A stretch of 64,000 nt of DNA. It comes from Adiantum capillus-veneris (lineage: Eukaryota > Streptophyta > Polypodiopsida > Polypodiales > Pteridaceae). The notes beneath the pieces are model-generated. The model searched no databases. It was given only the letters and a program-made list of their open reading frames with translations, and had not been told where the DNA came from. The stretch covers positions 22,883,013-22,947,012 of the forward strand of contig CM043968.1 in assembly GCA_014529385.2 (NCBI GenBank). Reading direction: 5' to 3'. Both the position numbers and the translations under genes were made by a program. Position 1 is the first letter of the stretch. Every line of letters begins with the position of its first letter. Below are positions 34,139-45,023 of this stretch, piece by piece.

Positions 34139-35914
34139 ATGTACAAAGATTTCTTGGAAAGAAATCAAACAAAAGAAACAGGTGATGAGTACATGGAGCT
34201 TGAGGACGGTGAAGACTCAAGGACTGCAAACAGTGACAATGTGCAACAACGTCAACCAAATGAGGAGACTCAACCTATTCCCCGAAGATCTACAAGAGCA
34301 AGTAGACCTCCAGAAAGGTTTGTTCCTTCCTTCAACCATCTCTTGATCTCAGATTCTGGAGAGCCGGAATCATACGAAGAAGATATGCAACATGAATCCA
34401 AAGAAGAATGGACGAAGAGCATGCAAGTGGAGATGGACTCACTACATCACAACCAAACATGGGAGTTGATTGAGTTGCCTAAACGTAAGCGGGCACTTCA
34501 AAACAAATGGGTGTACAAGCTGAAGGAAGAAGAAGGTGGGAAGAAAAGGTACAAGTCTAGGCTTGTGGTAAAAGTTTTTTCTCAAAAGAAAGGTATTGAC
34601 TTCAATGAAATATTTTCTCCTGTTGTAAAAATGAACTCAATTAGGCTTGTCTTAAGCCTTGTGGCTGCTCATGATCTAAATCTCGAGCAAATGGATGTAA
34701 ATACGGCATTCCCTCACGGTGACTTAGAGGAGGAAATCTACATGCTTCAACCAAAGGGGTATGAAGTAAAAGGTAAGGAGAAAATGGTTTGCAGATTAAA
34801 GAAGAGCTTGTATGGTTTAAAGCAAGCATAAAGACAATGGTACTTGAAGTTTGATCGATGGATGTTGGATCATGGATTCACAAGATGCAACTCGGATCAC
34901 TGCGTCTACACGAAGAATTTGGGAGATGGAAAATTCATCATCGTAATGTTGTATGTTGATGACATGTTGATTGCAAGTGCTAACATGCAGGACATCAAAG
35001 ACCTAAAAGAGGAGCTGTCTAAATCTTTTTCAATGAAAGATTTAGGTGCTGCAAAGAGGATACTTGGTATGAAAATATCAAGGGACGGGACGAAGAAGAC
35101 AATAAAGCTATCTCAAGAAGATTACATCAAGAAGGTACTAGAAAGATTTGCAATGCAAAATGCAAAATCAGTTTCTACACCTTTGGCTGGTCATTTTAAA
35201 CTAACGAAGGATATGTGTCCAAAGACACAAGAGGAGATAGCCTATATGTCTAAAGTTTCATATGCTGCAGCGGTAGGTTCTCTAATGTATGCTATGGTCT
35301 GGACAAGGCCAGAAATTGCACATGCAGTGGGAGTTGTGAGTAGGTTCATGGACAGCCCAGGTAAAGAGCATTGGCAAGCTGTGAAGTGGATACTTAGGTA
35401 TCTAAAAGGGACAACAACAAATGCTTTGTATTTTGGAGAAACTGATATTTTTCTAGAAGGGTATGTTGATGCAGATATGGCAAGTGACAAAGATACTCGA
35501 AGGAGCACTACTAGCTATGTGTTCACGGTTGGAGGCACAGCAGTAAGCTGGGCTTCAAAGCTACAGAAAGTGGTTTCACTTTCTACCACGGAAGAAGAGT
35601 ATGTAGCAATGACGGAGGCAAGCAAAGAAATTATGTGGCTTCACAGATTCTTAGAAGAGCTTGGATTCAAACAAGACAATTGTTTCTTGTACAGTGGTAG
35701 CCAAAGCGCTATCCATCTTGCGAAGAACTCAGCGTTTCATTCAAGGACAAAGCACATTGAGGTGAGATATCACTTCATATGCACTCTTTTGGAAGAGGGA
35801 CAGCTAAAGCTAGGAAAGGTGCATACAAGTGAAAATCCTGCAGACATGTTTACAAAGGTGGTCAACAAGGAGAAGTTGAGCTTTTTCTCATCTTCAATCG
35901 GCATTCAAGGATAA
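34139..35914 (+). pseudogene. element 3 reverse transcriptase and RNase H
   Basis: Copia RT-RNase H. RT has NKWVYKLKEEEGG, MDVNTAFPHGDLEEEIYM, KSLYGLKQA and an intact YVDDMLIAS. One stop (34829-34831, within the normally KQAPRQW-like stretch) splits it; the rest is open to 35914. RNase H has GYVDADMASD, VSLSTTEEEYVAM and YSGSQSAIHLAKN, so the usual D of the DSQSA motif is replaced by G. It ends in the SENPADMFTKVV segment. Apart from the stop and this substitution it is very well preserved. Confidence 0.88.
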
Positions 35915-35976
35915 AAGGCCGGAATGGAAAGCAGTCTCACATGTTTGGTTTGGAGATCAGTCTCCAAGTGGGAGAT

Positions 35977-36575
35977 TGTTAAGTATGGAGCCTGATTTAT
36001 CCTTGTAATTTTCTGTGGTAAAAGCGCACATTTGTAAGACCCCCATTATGAGGAGAAGCCATCGTGTGTGAAGGAAAATCACGTGCTGGAAACCAAAATT
36101 TTCACAGCCAAAAATCAGGGGCCTCGGGGACGGAAGCCCCCGAGACTTTTTTCCCCCCTCGCCGGAATATTATGGCCGGACGGCGGCCGGAAAGTGGTCG
36201 GAAAACAACCGTCGGTTGGTCGGTGGCCGGTGGACGAATTCAAAAGCGGACTTGTCTTCTTAAGGGGGGCCACACATGGGCGGATTGGATGGTCCGATTT
36301 GGACTTATTCACACAAGGGCGGCTACACATGGATGCCTCTCATGAGAGAGGGCAGCCCTTTTGGCCTATAAAAGGAGGCCATTTCTACACACATTTCATA
36401 TAGTGTGAAGTTGATGCAACAAGGTGAGTGTGAGGTGGTGAGAGTGAAGCAAGGCGGGAGCTCCATTAAGGGTATAATCCCTTTGTAAACTACTTCTTGT
36501 TTTGAAGTACTAAAGCCATTGAGTGGTTGCTTTCCCGTGGACGTAGCCCACATTGGGTGAACCACGTATATCGTG

Positions 36576-36610
<35 letters not shown>

Positions 36611-36694
36611 CTATAATCTCGTGTATGTAAATCTGTCTCTCTCCATTAAGTAATCTACTCAATTATCTATTTAGCTACGTCTTATTTCCTAACA
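35977..36694 (+). repeat. element 3 3' LTR (718 bp)
   Basis: TGTTAAGTATGGAGCC to CTTATTTCCTAACA. TATA box CCTATAAAAGG near 36366. Shorter than the 5' LTR, mainly in the CCGGTGG-rich segment. Confidence 0.92.
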
Positions 36695-36699
36695 CTCTC

Positions 36700-36881
36700 T
36701 ACTTGTAGGGGAGGGATTTTCTTTTCCTTTGTGGATTTACTATCCTATGTGGATTTGTCATCGTGTGTGGATTTTTCCATCCTGTATGGATTCTTCCATC
36801 CTGTGTGGATACCATTTTGCCATCCTTAGTGGATAATGCATCTGTAGTGTATTGTCCTAGTCCAAAGTCCAAGGGGAGGAT
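36700..36881 (+). repeat. element 2 pre-PPT region with TGTGGAT-type short repeats
   Basis: Five to six degenerate units built on CCATCCTGTGTGGATTT, spaced about 23 bp, followed by CCAAGGGGAGGAT as the polypurine tract directly before the 3' LTR. Confidence 0.7.
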
Positions 36882-37209
36882 TGCTGAGTTTGTAGCCTTT
36901 GGCCCTCACTGACAATTGGTCTGAGAAACCACCCTTAGTTGATCAATGCCTATGTGGAAGATAAACCTTTGTAGTATCTTGAAGATTATCAGCACCTTTC
37001 CGATCCTTTTTGGGTCCTATATGAAAAGGCTTCTATGTATGATATGTTCTATGCTATGCTATAAAGATATTGTATTGTACATTATAGTCTATTGAGTATT
37101 GAGTGTGAGTCTCTCCTTCTCTCTTTCCCTCTCTCTCTAATGTGAGTGTACCTATGGCTACTTTCCTCTTCAAACACCCATGAGTTAATTGCACCACTTG
37201 ATCCTAACA
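36882..37209 (+). repeat. element 2 3' LTR (328 bp)
   Basis: TGCTGAGTTTGTAGCC to GATCCTAACA; matches 30225-30567. Confidence 0.87.
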
Positions 37210-37870
37210 CCCTAGATTCTCTTTGGATCATCAAAGAGGTGATTTGGCATCCCTTGGACCATCTAACGGATGCGGAAATCTCTCGCTCCAAGAGGAGATC
37301 CTCATCGGAAGGCTCTTGGAAAAAATCTATAACCTTATCTTGCCCCTTTGCTCTAGCCCTTGACTGGAAAGCTTGGAAGTGGCCTGATGAAAGGCTATTC
37401 TACTCGCCTAAGACAAAATCCATCTATGAAGAGCTATGCTATTTGGAGGAGTGGATTGAGAACCTGAGTAGGAGTTGGTCCCAGAAGTGGGTTGCAGGCA
37501 AATGGAGTCAAGTAGTAGGTAACTTCTAGAAGGCCAAATGGGGAGAGAGAGATAAAGTGCTTTTTGGTCTCATTCCAACTAGAGATAAATCCAAAGCTAG
37601 AGGTCTTTCCAAAGGTGCTTGTGACAGATGCAATCACCCAGTTGAGTTCCTCACACACGCAGATGTTCTCGGGATGTCCAAAAACTCGGAGTTTTCACGA
37701 GCTCTATTTTTAGGAGTGTCTTCACTCATTTGGGAACTCCATTCTTCAGATGCAACCTTGATATGGGCTCAAGATGCATTGACAATCTAGAACATCTAAG
37801 TGACATATGCATATACGAGCTACTAATTTAAGAGCTATGTGAAAATCTAGAAATGCGTTATTTTTTTAGA
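37210..37870 (+). pseudogene. LINE ORF2 C-terminus (continuation after element 2)
   Basis: LINE frame resumes with LDSLWIIKEVIWHPLDHL, SPKTKSIYEELCYLEEW and, near the end, CDRCNHPVEFLTHADVL, which resembles the Cys/His end of plant L1 ORF2 (zf-RVT). The end near 37870 has an A/T-rich run but no clean poly(A) tail. Confidence 0.7.
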
Positions 37871-37889
37871 AAAAAGAAGATGCTCTTAA

Positions 37890-39600
37890 TTCAAATGTGA
37901 TTCTGTATCTCCGAGCATCCCTTCTCTGTTGGTGTAAACTATCTTCTATGTGTAAGCTACCCTACCATCTGCATCACCCAATAATGAGCACACACTTTGT
38001 TGAAATTAAGATGACCTCATTATTAGCAAATTGATTATGCATTTCAAACTTTAGATCCAGCACAAAGCATTCTCCATGTAAAGGGGTGTGTAATTGATTC
38101 CAAAACTTGTCAGTAAAAGAGAACATCATGTTTTTCTCTCGTACTACAAATGACATACTCTCTTTCATCTTGCAAAGAAGCCTCATGCATGTACCAAATA
38201 GACCTATCCAAAATGAACGCATCTTTGTCAACCAAGTGCACCTACATGCACTAAGGGCTCTGTAAAATTGAAAATTTTTCCCACATTTCTCCAAGACACA
38301 TGAGAGTTCACAAGCTAAAAGAACTTAGTGGTTGCGGGTTCATAGAGAGGAAACTTGTCAATTGAAATATCCCATCTTCTGTTTAAAATTGTTTCACAAA
38401 GGATCGGCTTAACATGTTGCAATGTCTCAAGAATGTAATACGCTGTTGCAAATTGTGTCTCACAAAAGACCTGCAAATTCTTGTCATGATTTAGCTCTAT
38501 ATAGAGTATAAGTAAAGGCATGCTCTCTAATGAACTTGATGACATGATTTGCGTCTATTGAAGTCTGTCATTGACAACAATTTTCCAAATTCTTTGAGAA
38601 AAAAATTCAAAGTGTGGATAGCACATGGAGTCTAGGTCAGTTTAGGATACTTGATTTTGATTGCACTCCTTGCACCTTTGTAGTTAGCTGCATTGTCTTT
38701 GACAATGGCAGTAACTCCACTAGCTTTTTGAATTGTGCACTCATATTTGTCTGCTAAAAAATTGCTTGTTTACTCGTTCAAGAATGTAATTAATTTCTTC
38801 AATGAAAATGGATCTCCTAGGACAAAGAAATACCACATTTATCAAGGGTTTTTCTTTTAAACAATTTGTCCATCCATCATAGGAATTGTACATCCGTAAT
38901 GTAGCATGTACTCAAGCACTGTGCACTTCAAATACTCTTTGATGAAGCATTGAACTTATATAAATATTATGTACGCATCTTGTTATAATTAAGTGCCACA
39001 AATCCTCTATTCGATGTGCTCATGAGATCATCCTTGAAGATAGGATTACAAATTACATTAAAGGGGATTCTGCAAGCAACAAAAAGCCTAATTCTACTTG
39101 AGATGTAGCTCAAGCATCCATAGCGTCAAATGCTTGATGTAAAGTAGAAGTACTATACGCCTGCCGACCACCAACTAATGCTACATCACATCATTTTAAA
39201 TGGGAAGTGGTAGGTGTGGGGTTTGAACCATCATATGGTTGATTGTATGCAGTAGTAGCAGGGAGAATTTCTCACCCCCCTTCTACTCTCACGGAGAGCT
39301 GGCTTACTTTATCTTCCAAAATCATCACCGCGTCCCTCATTGTACATAGTATTTTTGGACTGACCTTTTTTCCTTTGATAAGTATTCTCTTTGCCTTGAG
39401 CGCACATTCACAAAAAATTTCAGTGATACCTTTGGAGGGGGGAGAGGGGGGTTGCAAGCTAGCACATTTCCAAGTATTTTGAACACATATTCTTTTGTCA
39501 TGTGTGCATTACCGATAAATTTGTGGCCAGAAGATTGAGACCTCAACCGTTGAAGTCTTCGAGCATAACAAGCTATCAAAGTCCTCAACCTCGTTGAGGC
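37890..39600 (-). pseudogene. hAT transposase copy C (DUF659), truncated
   Basis: Minus strand. A BED-like end (SSGHKFIGNAHMTKEYVF, about 39530-39470) aligns with GHEFNGNATTIKEHFF of copy B. The core has SYDGWTNCLKEKPLINVV (about 38880) and, about 38630, YPKLT, a stop, then PCAIHTLNFFLKEF. Next are NLQVFCETQFATAYYILETL and HTPLHGECFVLDLKFEMH. The sequence fades at about 37890, before the dimerisation region. Many stops and shifts. Confidence 0.75.
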
Positions 39601-41004
39601 TTGTGAGCATAATAAAACTATCTATCGACATTATATCTCAAACTAGTTTCAGTCTGTACAAATAATTGCTATTCTATTTAAAAATCAAATCATCACTATT
39701 GCTTTCCTATTTAAAAATCAACAAAGATTTACAATGCCCATAAACAAATGCATAAGCTTTTCATATTGTTTTGGCTTTTACATCTTAAATAATACTTTTC
39801 AATGTGAGCTTTCACTCTACACATGACAAAGAATCACCTAATTTACATCTATAGAGCTTTCAAATGTAAATAAACTCTGCACATAACAGACAATCTCCTA
39901 AATCTACTTAAATGACCTTCAGGTGCGAGTCAATCTCTAATGTGAGAGGTTTTTAGCTACCCTACTTAAATCACTACCAAATTCTCACAATAGAGGCAAT
40001 GCTTTATTTTGGGGTTTTAGAGTTCACTTTTAGGTTGAACTCAAGGCAACTTGCTCAATAAATAATCCCACAATGGAGAAAGGCTTGCAGTTCATGTTAA
40101 TATAGAACAATATATATACCGATCGCAATATAGATTGATCGAATTATATTTCGATCAAACTACTAAGAAACTAAACAATACAATGATTTTTAAGGAGAAG
40201 TTTTGGCATGTGAGCATGAAGAAAAAAAAATTACGAACCTTGGGTGACCTGTTGAAGGTTGATAGTGAAGGTGGTTGGTGTGCAAGGGTTAGTTCCTGCA
40301 ATAATGTATGGACAAGCTCTTCAATGTAGAAAAATACTAAAAGAAGCCCACGGTTGATTACTTGGTTATCCCCTCAAGCAAATACTTGTATGAGTGGTAG
40401 GATGCATCATTGAAAATTCTCAAATTTTGAATGCAAGCTCATGAATAAACCTTTTTCAGTACTTGTGTGATCGGATTCACCAAGCCATTGAATTTTTTAT
40501 CCTTGAAGCTTTAAATTCTCATGGTAGAACTTCCATGGATTTGAAAATACAATATGTAGCTCCTTTAAGAGCACAAACAGAAGCCTTTATTCTCACTTTT
40601 CTTCCCTTAAGCCCAAGCCCCTTCTTCCAAAGCTCCTTCAAAGCACTCCAATATCAAATCATAATCTCCGCTTAGCCAATCTCTTACAAAATTTTCTTTT
40701 TCTCATCTCGTGGTATATCCATCTTCACAAATCCACCAGATTTAGTGATTACCTTGATTTGAATGCTTGAAATACCCAATCACAACTATCTATATGGACG
40801 ATTTGTTGAAAAGTTTTTCAATTAGGTATCGATCAACTTTCGATTGAATTTCAATTTGCAAATCCGGTGTTTTTGATTCAAAACCCCCTTCAAAAATTGA
40901 AATCAAGTCACCAATTTCTACAAATCTGTGCTTTGATATCACTATTAGGTGGCCAGAAGAACGGATGCTAAAATTATTCAATTCTCCTCACACACACACA
41001 CACA
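39601..41004. other. AT-rich spacer with inverted-repeat end and old LTR primer site
   Basis: No gene recognised. The motif GATTGATCGAATTATATTTC begins at 40133 and recurs in inverted form near 43735-43760. GCTTTGATATCA at 40930-40941 is the inverse of a copia-like primer site with two mismatches. A (CA)n tract lies just before 41005. Confidence 0.5.
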
Positions 41005-41512
41005 CATCCATCAAATCAAGAGAGAGTTATGTTAAACAATAACCAAATGGCACTCTACCTTATACAACAATGCTGTGTTTACGACATCCTTGGGAGACAT
41101 GTAGATTGGTAAGACCACCCCAAGAATTCTGGCGTAGGGCATGGTCGGGTTGCAGAGAAAGTGATAGCAAGTCACGCCAATAATCCAATGCCTGCACACA
41201 AACATCCCATAGTTCTGCTTCCCAAAGAATCAGAGACGCTCGTTGCATTAGCAAGCCAAGGGCCATATCTTGCAATCCAAGGAGAGACGCCTAATATTTT
41301 TCACGGCAGAATCCTTGAGCTTGAGATAGAGCTATCAGAGGTCCAAGCCAAGCTGCAGTAGTATGCATCACTCTATGACCATTGCTAGATCAGGCTAGTC
41401 CTTCGCAACAAGAACCTATTGGCCCATCTCCCAGCACCTGAAAGTACTGAGCTCAACATATATGAACTACTAAATGCACTGACTCAATCTTTGGCTTGAG
41501 CACTTTGCTCAC
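41005..41512 (+). pseudogene. kinase-like gene 2, 3' fragment (duplicate block A)
   Basis: Closely similar to 46945-47436. The open part (41161-41361) has HKHPIVLLPKESETLVALAS and ILELEIELSEVQAKLQ, then a stop where the other copy continues. The block begins at a CA microsatellite and lacks all upstream exons of the kinase gene. The hAT transposase of block A follows tail to tail. Confidence 0.65.
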
Positions 41513-41797
41513 TTTACCCCTATCTACTTTGATTTGAAGAAAATGCAAAGGGCTACACTTATTGTAATCACAGCTCATTATTTATCCCCTCAGCTATCCA
41601 TTTTTGTATTCTTCATTGAACAAATAATATTGTATTGTATCTAACTGTAATGATGACTCTTATTGCAGCAGTAACTTGAGATAGATAGAGAGAGACAGAG
41701 ACAGAGAGAGAGAGAGAGGTGAACATCTTGTAGTGTAACATGGCGATGTATCATAACTTTCACATACTCACAGCGAGCAAAACTTATAGGCCTTTAG
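41513..41797. other. intergenic region between the convergent genes, block A
   Basis: AT-rich with a GA-rich run at about 41680-41717. Probably 3' untranslated regions of the facing genes. Block B has lost this segment. Confidence 0.5.
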
Positions 41798-43487
41798 TCA
41801 TACATCTTCATCTCCTTCAAACACACCAATCATATCATCTATTTCATCCATATCAGAGCATTCTAAAGCTATCTCTTATTCCATGTCATAGTCATCTTCT
41901 ATTTCCACAGCTATAGCTTCATGGGTTTAAAAGACACCATAGTACTTTTGTGCTGCTCTTGAAGCAATTTTCATTGGCTTATGGATAAGTCTCATGTTGC
42001 AAAAAACATAAACCAAATCAGCACAGCATGTTTAGGGTGAAGCTGGTTTCATTTCTTGGTATGCATAAAGTCAAAAGCCGACCAATTTCTCTCACAGCTT
42101 CCACTTGATGCTGCAACAGATAGAACCCTAACAGCAATGTGTTGCAGCTCTGCTTTCTCCCCACCATACTCCTTCCACCATAGAGGCACACTTCTGTGTG
42201 CAATGGCATCTATATGCCATGGATCCTCGAACATGCCAGTTCTATTAGCATAATCAACTCACTGATGAAAAGTAGCTTTCCCATCCCCTTGTCCCAATAG
42301 TTGAATGCAGACTATTTTGAAGTCACTTGTGACTTCTTTGTTGGCTGATTGTTGGTGCATTTGAAATTTGGGATCTAATACAAATGCAACACCATGGAAC
42401 GCTGTATGCAATTGCACCCATCGCTTGTTGGCAGCTGTGACTATGGAAGCTTCGTCCTTTGCACCAAAGCCAGCATGCTTCTTACTTTGCATAATACCTC
42501 TGACATATACCAATAAAGTTGACCAAAGATGAAAGAGTCTTTGCTGACTATTTGCAAAAGATCTACAAATGGTTTGGCCAAGGTGACAATTCTCTCTAAA
42601 TTGCGCCAAAAAACTTGCGAGTTGACAAGTTGTGCACATCTTGTAGCTGTCTCTTGGTAGCTAAGATACTTGCCGAGACAAGCATCCCATCATATATCGG
42701 CTACTGTTTCAATGAAAGAAGGCTTCACTTCTTGCAAGGTGGGAAGAACATAGTATGCGGTTGCAACCTTTGTCGCACAAAATATATCCAAAGTTTTGTT
42801 GGGTGATTTTATTCAAAAAAGAGCATACAAAAATTGATGCTCTCTAGTAAATTTCACCACATGATTTGCATTTAGGAGTGTTTATTTTATGACGGCCATT
42901 TTATTAATGTATTTTAATAAAAAATTAAGAGTATGTGCAACACATGGCACCCAAGTAAACTTTGGGTACTTAACTTGGATAGCCCTCCTTACAACCTTGT
43001 AATTGGATGCATTATCTGTGACAATTGCAGTCACATTCTTTGGCCCTCCTACCTTTGCTACAGTGCGCTCATATATCCTTGCTTGATATAAATCATTGGT
43101 CTTCTCTTTCAAAGAGGGGTCAATGGCTTCTACGAACATAGACATTGTAGGGTTGATAAGCATCACATTGATGAGCGGCTTCTTCTGACAGTTGGTCCAT
43201 CCAACCAATGCTATGGTGCTACCATATGCAGGAACAAAGTCCACCACTGTGCACTTGAGGATGGATTTAGTATTGTCTTTCACTTTATCTAGATACTCTG
43301 TGTGCATATTATTATAACCCGGAAGCACAAACCCTTTTTTGGTTGTGCTCATTAAAGCATCTTGAAATATGGGGTTGTGCATGGCATTGAATGGTATACC
43401 ACACACCACAAAAGCTTGCATCCATTTCAAGTGCAACTCAAGCAACCATTGCCTATTTATCACTTCATACAATGTTTGGCCATTGGA
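41798..43487 (-). pseudogene. hAT transposase copy A (DUF659), N-terminus missing
   Basis: Minus strand. Starts abruptly at 43487 with SSNGQTLYEVINRQWLLE. The core has VVCGIPFNAMHNPIFQDAL, LVGWTNCQKKPLINVMLI, TAIVTDNASNYKVV and WVPCVAHTLNFLLKYI (to about 42900). Then the HGVAFVLDPKFQMH segment and the dimerisation motif SCERNWSAFDFMHTKK at about 42100-42050. An acidic tail (EIEDDYDME, stop, then CSDMDEIDDMIGVFEGDEDV) ends TGA at 41798-41800. The frame over 43496-42882 is fully open, so this copy decayed less than copy C. The BED finger is lost at a junction with a copia fragment. Confidence 0.82.
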
Positions 43488-43660
43488 TGAGCACATTATA
43501 TCTCATCACGACTTATTCACTTCTCTTGATGTTGTTCCTAATGGGAATACTATCACTTGTTCCAACAATGCCTCTTATCTAGTTTAGGAGCTCAAAAAGA
43601 TTATACTCACTGTAGCTAATGGAAATTCCATAGCTGCATTGCATTTATACACCCGAATCA
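43488..43660 (+). pseudogene. copia protease fragment
   Basis: Starts inside protease: HIISHHDLFTSLDVVPNG then CSNNASYLV and LTVANGNSIA, clearly related to the copia 1 protease at 21850-21990. It lacks the DSGA active site, which would lie left of the junction with hAT copy A. Confidence 0.7.
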
Positions 43661-43711
43661 ACAAAAAAACGTATAAAACATCATTATACACCAAAATATC
43701 GAATAATCATC

Positions 43712-43737
43712 AAATATCTTTTGATCAAAAGATATTT
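43712..43737. repeat. 26-bp perfect palindrome around TTTTGATCAAAA
   Basis: AAATATCTTTTGATC and its exact inverse, without a spacer. A second imperfect TTTTGATCGAAATATATTTC motif follows. Confidence 0.9.
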
Positions 43738-43766
43738 TGATCGAAATATATTTCAATCAAAAGACC

Positions 43767-43777
43767 ACCTATATAAA
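43767..43777 (+). promoter_or_regulatory. candidate TATA box upstream of kinase-like gene 2
   Basis: CCTATATAAAG lies about 1.25 kb before the first coding exon, downstream of the TTTTGATC palindromes. The assignment to the kinase gene is inference. Confidence 0.3.
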
Positions 43778-43789
43778 GATCGCCGGTTT

Positions 43790-45023
43790 TGATCGAAATT
43801 AGAGACTGTAGTTGAGAGTGCAATAGACAGTTGGAGTTTATTGAGGTATAATTTAAAGTTGTTTCCATTTGTTCTAACTTGTTTTTGTGTGTTGTGCCAG
43901 ACTCATATGGTGCAGTAGTTTTTCTCTCAGCACAAAGTTGGCTTGCAGGTTATAGGACACTTTGTGCTGTGTAGCCATCCGGCTCACTCCAGAAGTGAGT
44001 AGAAACTAATCGCTTTTCTCGTGCTCTACAGCCACTTGACTCATTGAAGAGAAAGGTTTTAGGACAGAGTTAGATTCTCACTTGTATGGTGCAGTAGTCT
44101 ATCTCTCACCATAGGGCTGAGTTAGAATTTAGTGGTCAACTTGTGGAGTGCAGTAGGCATGATGCTACACCTCCCACTTCAGAGTGACCTATAGGTTTCT
44201 CAATTTTAGATCAGCTCAAATCATCATTTATATCACGTAGAAACACAAGAGTTCTGCTTGTCAAACAGACAGTGGAGATATGCAGAGTTAATGTCCTCTT
44301 TATCTCTCTGTGATGCATTGTTTACTCTTGTGCTTTGAACTCCAAAGACATATCATTGTTCATTACTAGATGACATGGTGTTGTTTTGGATGTAGATATA
44401 TACGATATTTGGCCTACTTCTAAGATTGATTTTGTGTTGTGAGTTTCACACACTTTGTTTCTCTACCTAGGAGTGGAGATATACATACCTATGCCCTCTT
44501 CATCTTAGCATGGCATGCCTTGCCCTTCTACTTTTTGATCCATAGATACGCCACTCATCAGTAAATGACTTGGTGTTGTCTTCGATGTAAATATGTACAA
44601 TGTTTGACCACAACTTGAGATTCTTAAATTGTAGGTTGTGATGTGCGTTCCACACACTTCATTAGGGATTTGATTGATTAAACTATCAACCAAAATTACA
44701 ACAATGTCCAGGATTTGTGTTGAGCATACCTCACACAAGCTAGGTTGTTTGCATATACGTTGTGATCGTTTACGTGTATTATGTAACGCACAAGGTCCAG
44801 TTCTTGTGATGAGCGTCCCTCACACTCTTGGCCTATTTACCTCTCTCCATCTCTCTCTTTGTGTGTTCTCCCCTCTACTGTACAATGTATAGATTGCAAT
44901 CATAATATATCGTTGTTTGCTCTATGAATTATGTCAATTGTGTATGGATTAATATCATGACATGATTTTGATAGTTTCCCCTCACCTTTGACAACATTTA
45001 TGTTTTAAAATTCTATCTTGCAG
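43790..45023 (+). other. leader or intron region of kinase-like gene 2, with tandem repeat
   Basis: Non-coding. Repeated TATGGTGCAGTAGT motifs at about 43905-44145, and two degenerate copies of a 200-bp unit at about 44270-44665 (GTGGAGATAT at 44272 and 44472; TGGTGTTGT...GATGTA inside). Ends with TCTATCTTGCAG at 45023, a good splice acceptor. Confidence 0.55.

Larger units (their letters stand above)
32820..36694 (+). mobile_element. copia element 3, internal deletion derivative, nested in element 2
   Basis: LTRs 32820-33604 and 35977-36694, with CTCTC on both sides (32815-32819 and 36695-36699) as 5-bp target duplication. The primer site TGGTATCAGAGC is at 33607-33618 and a purine tract AAGTGGGAGA ends just before the 3' LTR. 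The left LTR start is mutated from TG to TA. The internal region is only about 2.4 kb: gag start fused to the end of integrase, then RT and RNase H. The same LTR family occurs at 61899-62674. Confidence 0.93.
30225..37209 (+). mobile_element. copia-type LTR element 2, non-coding interior, inserted in the LINE
   Basis: LTRs at 30225-30567 and 36882-37209 share long runs, for example TTTTTGGGTCCTATATGAAA and CTATGGCTACTTTCCTCTTC. Both end CCTAACA. Flanks read ACCTA (30220-30224) and CCCTA (37210-37214), a near-perfect 5-bp duplication; the LINE frame suggests the left copy lost a C. A primer site TGGTATGAGAGC follows the 5' LTR and a purine tract precedes the 3' LTR. Apart from the nested element at 32820-36694, the interior is about 2.4 kb and shows no gag or pol. 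Confidence 0.88.
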
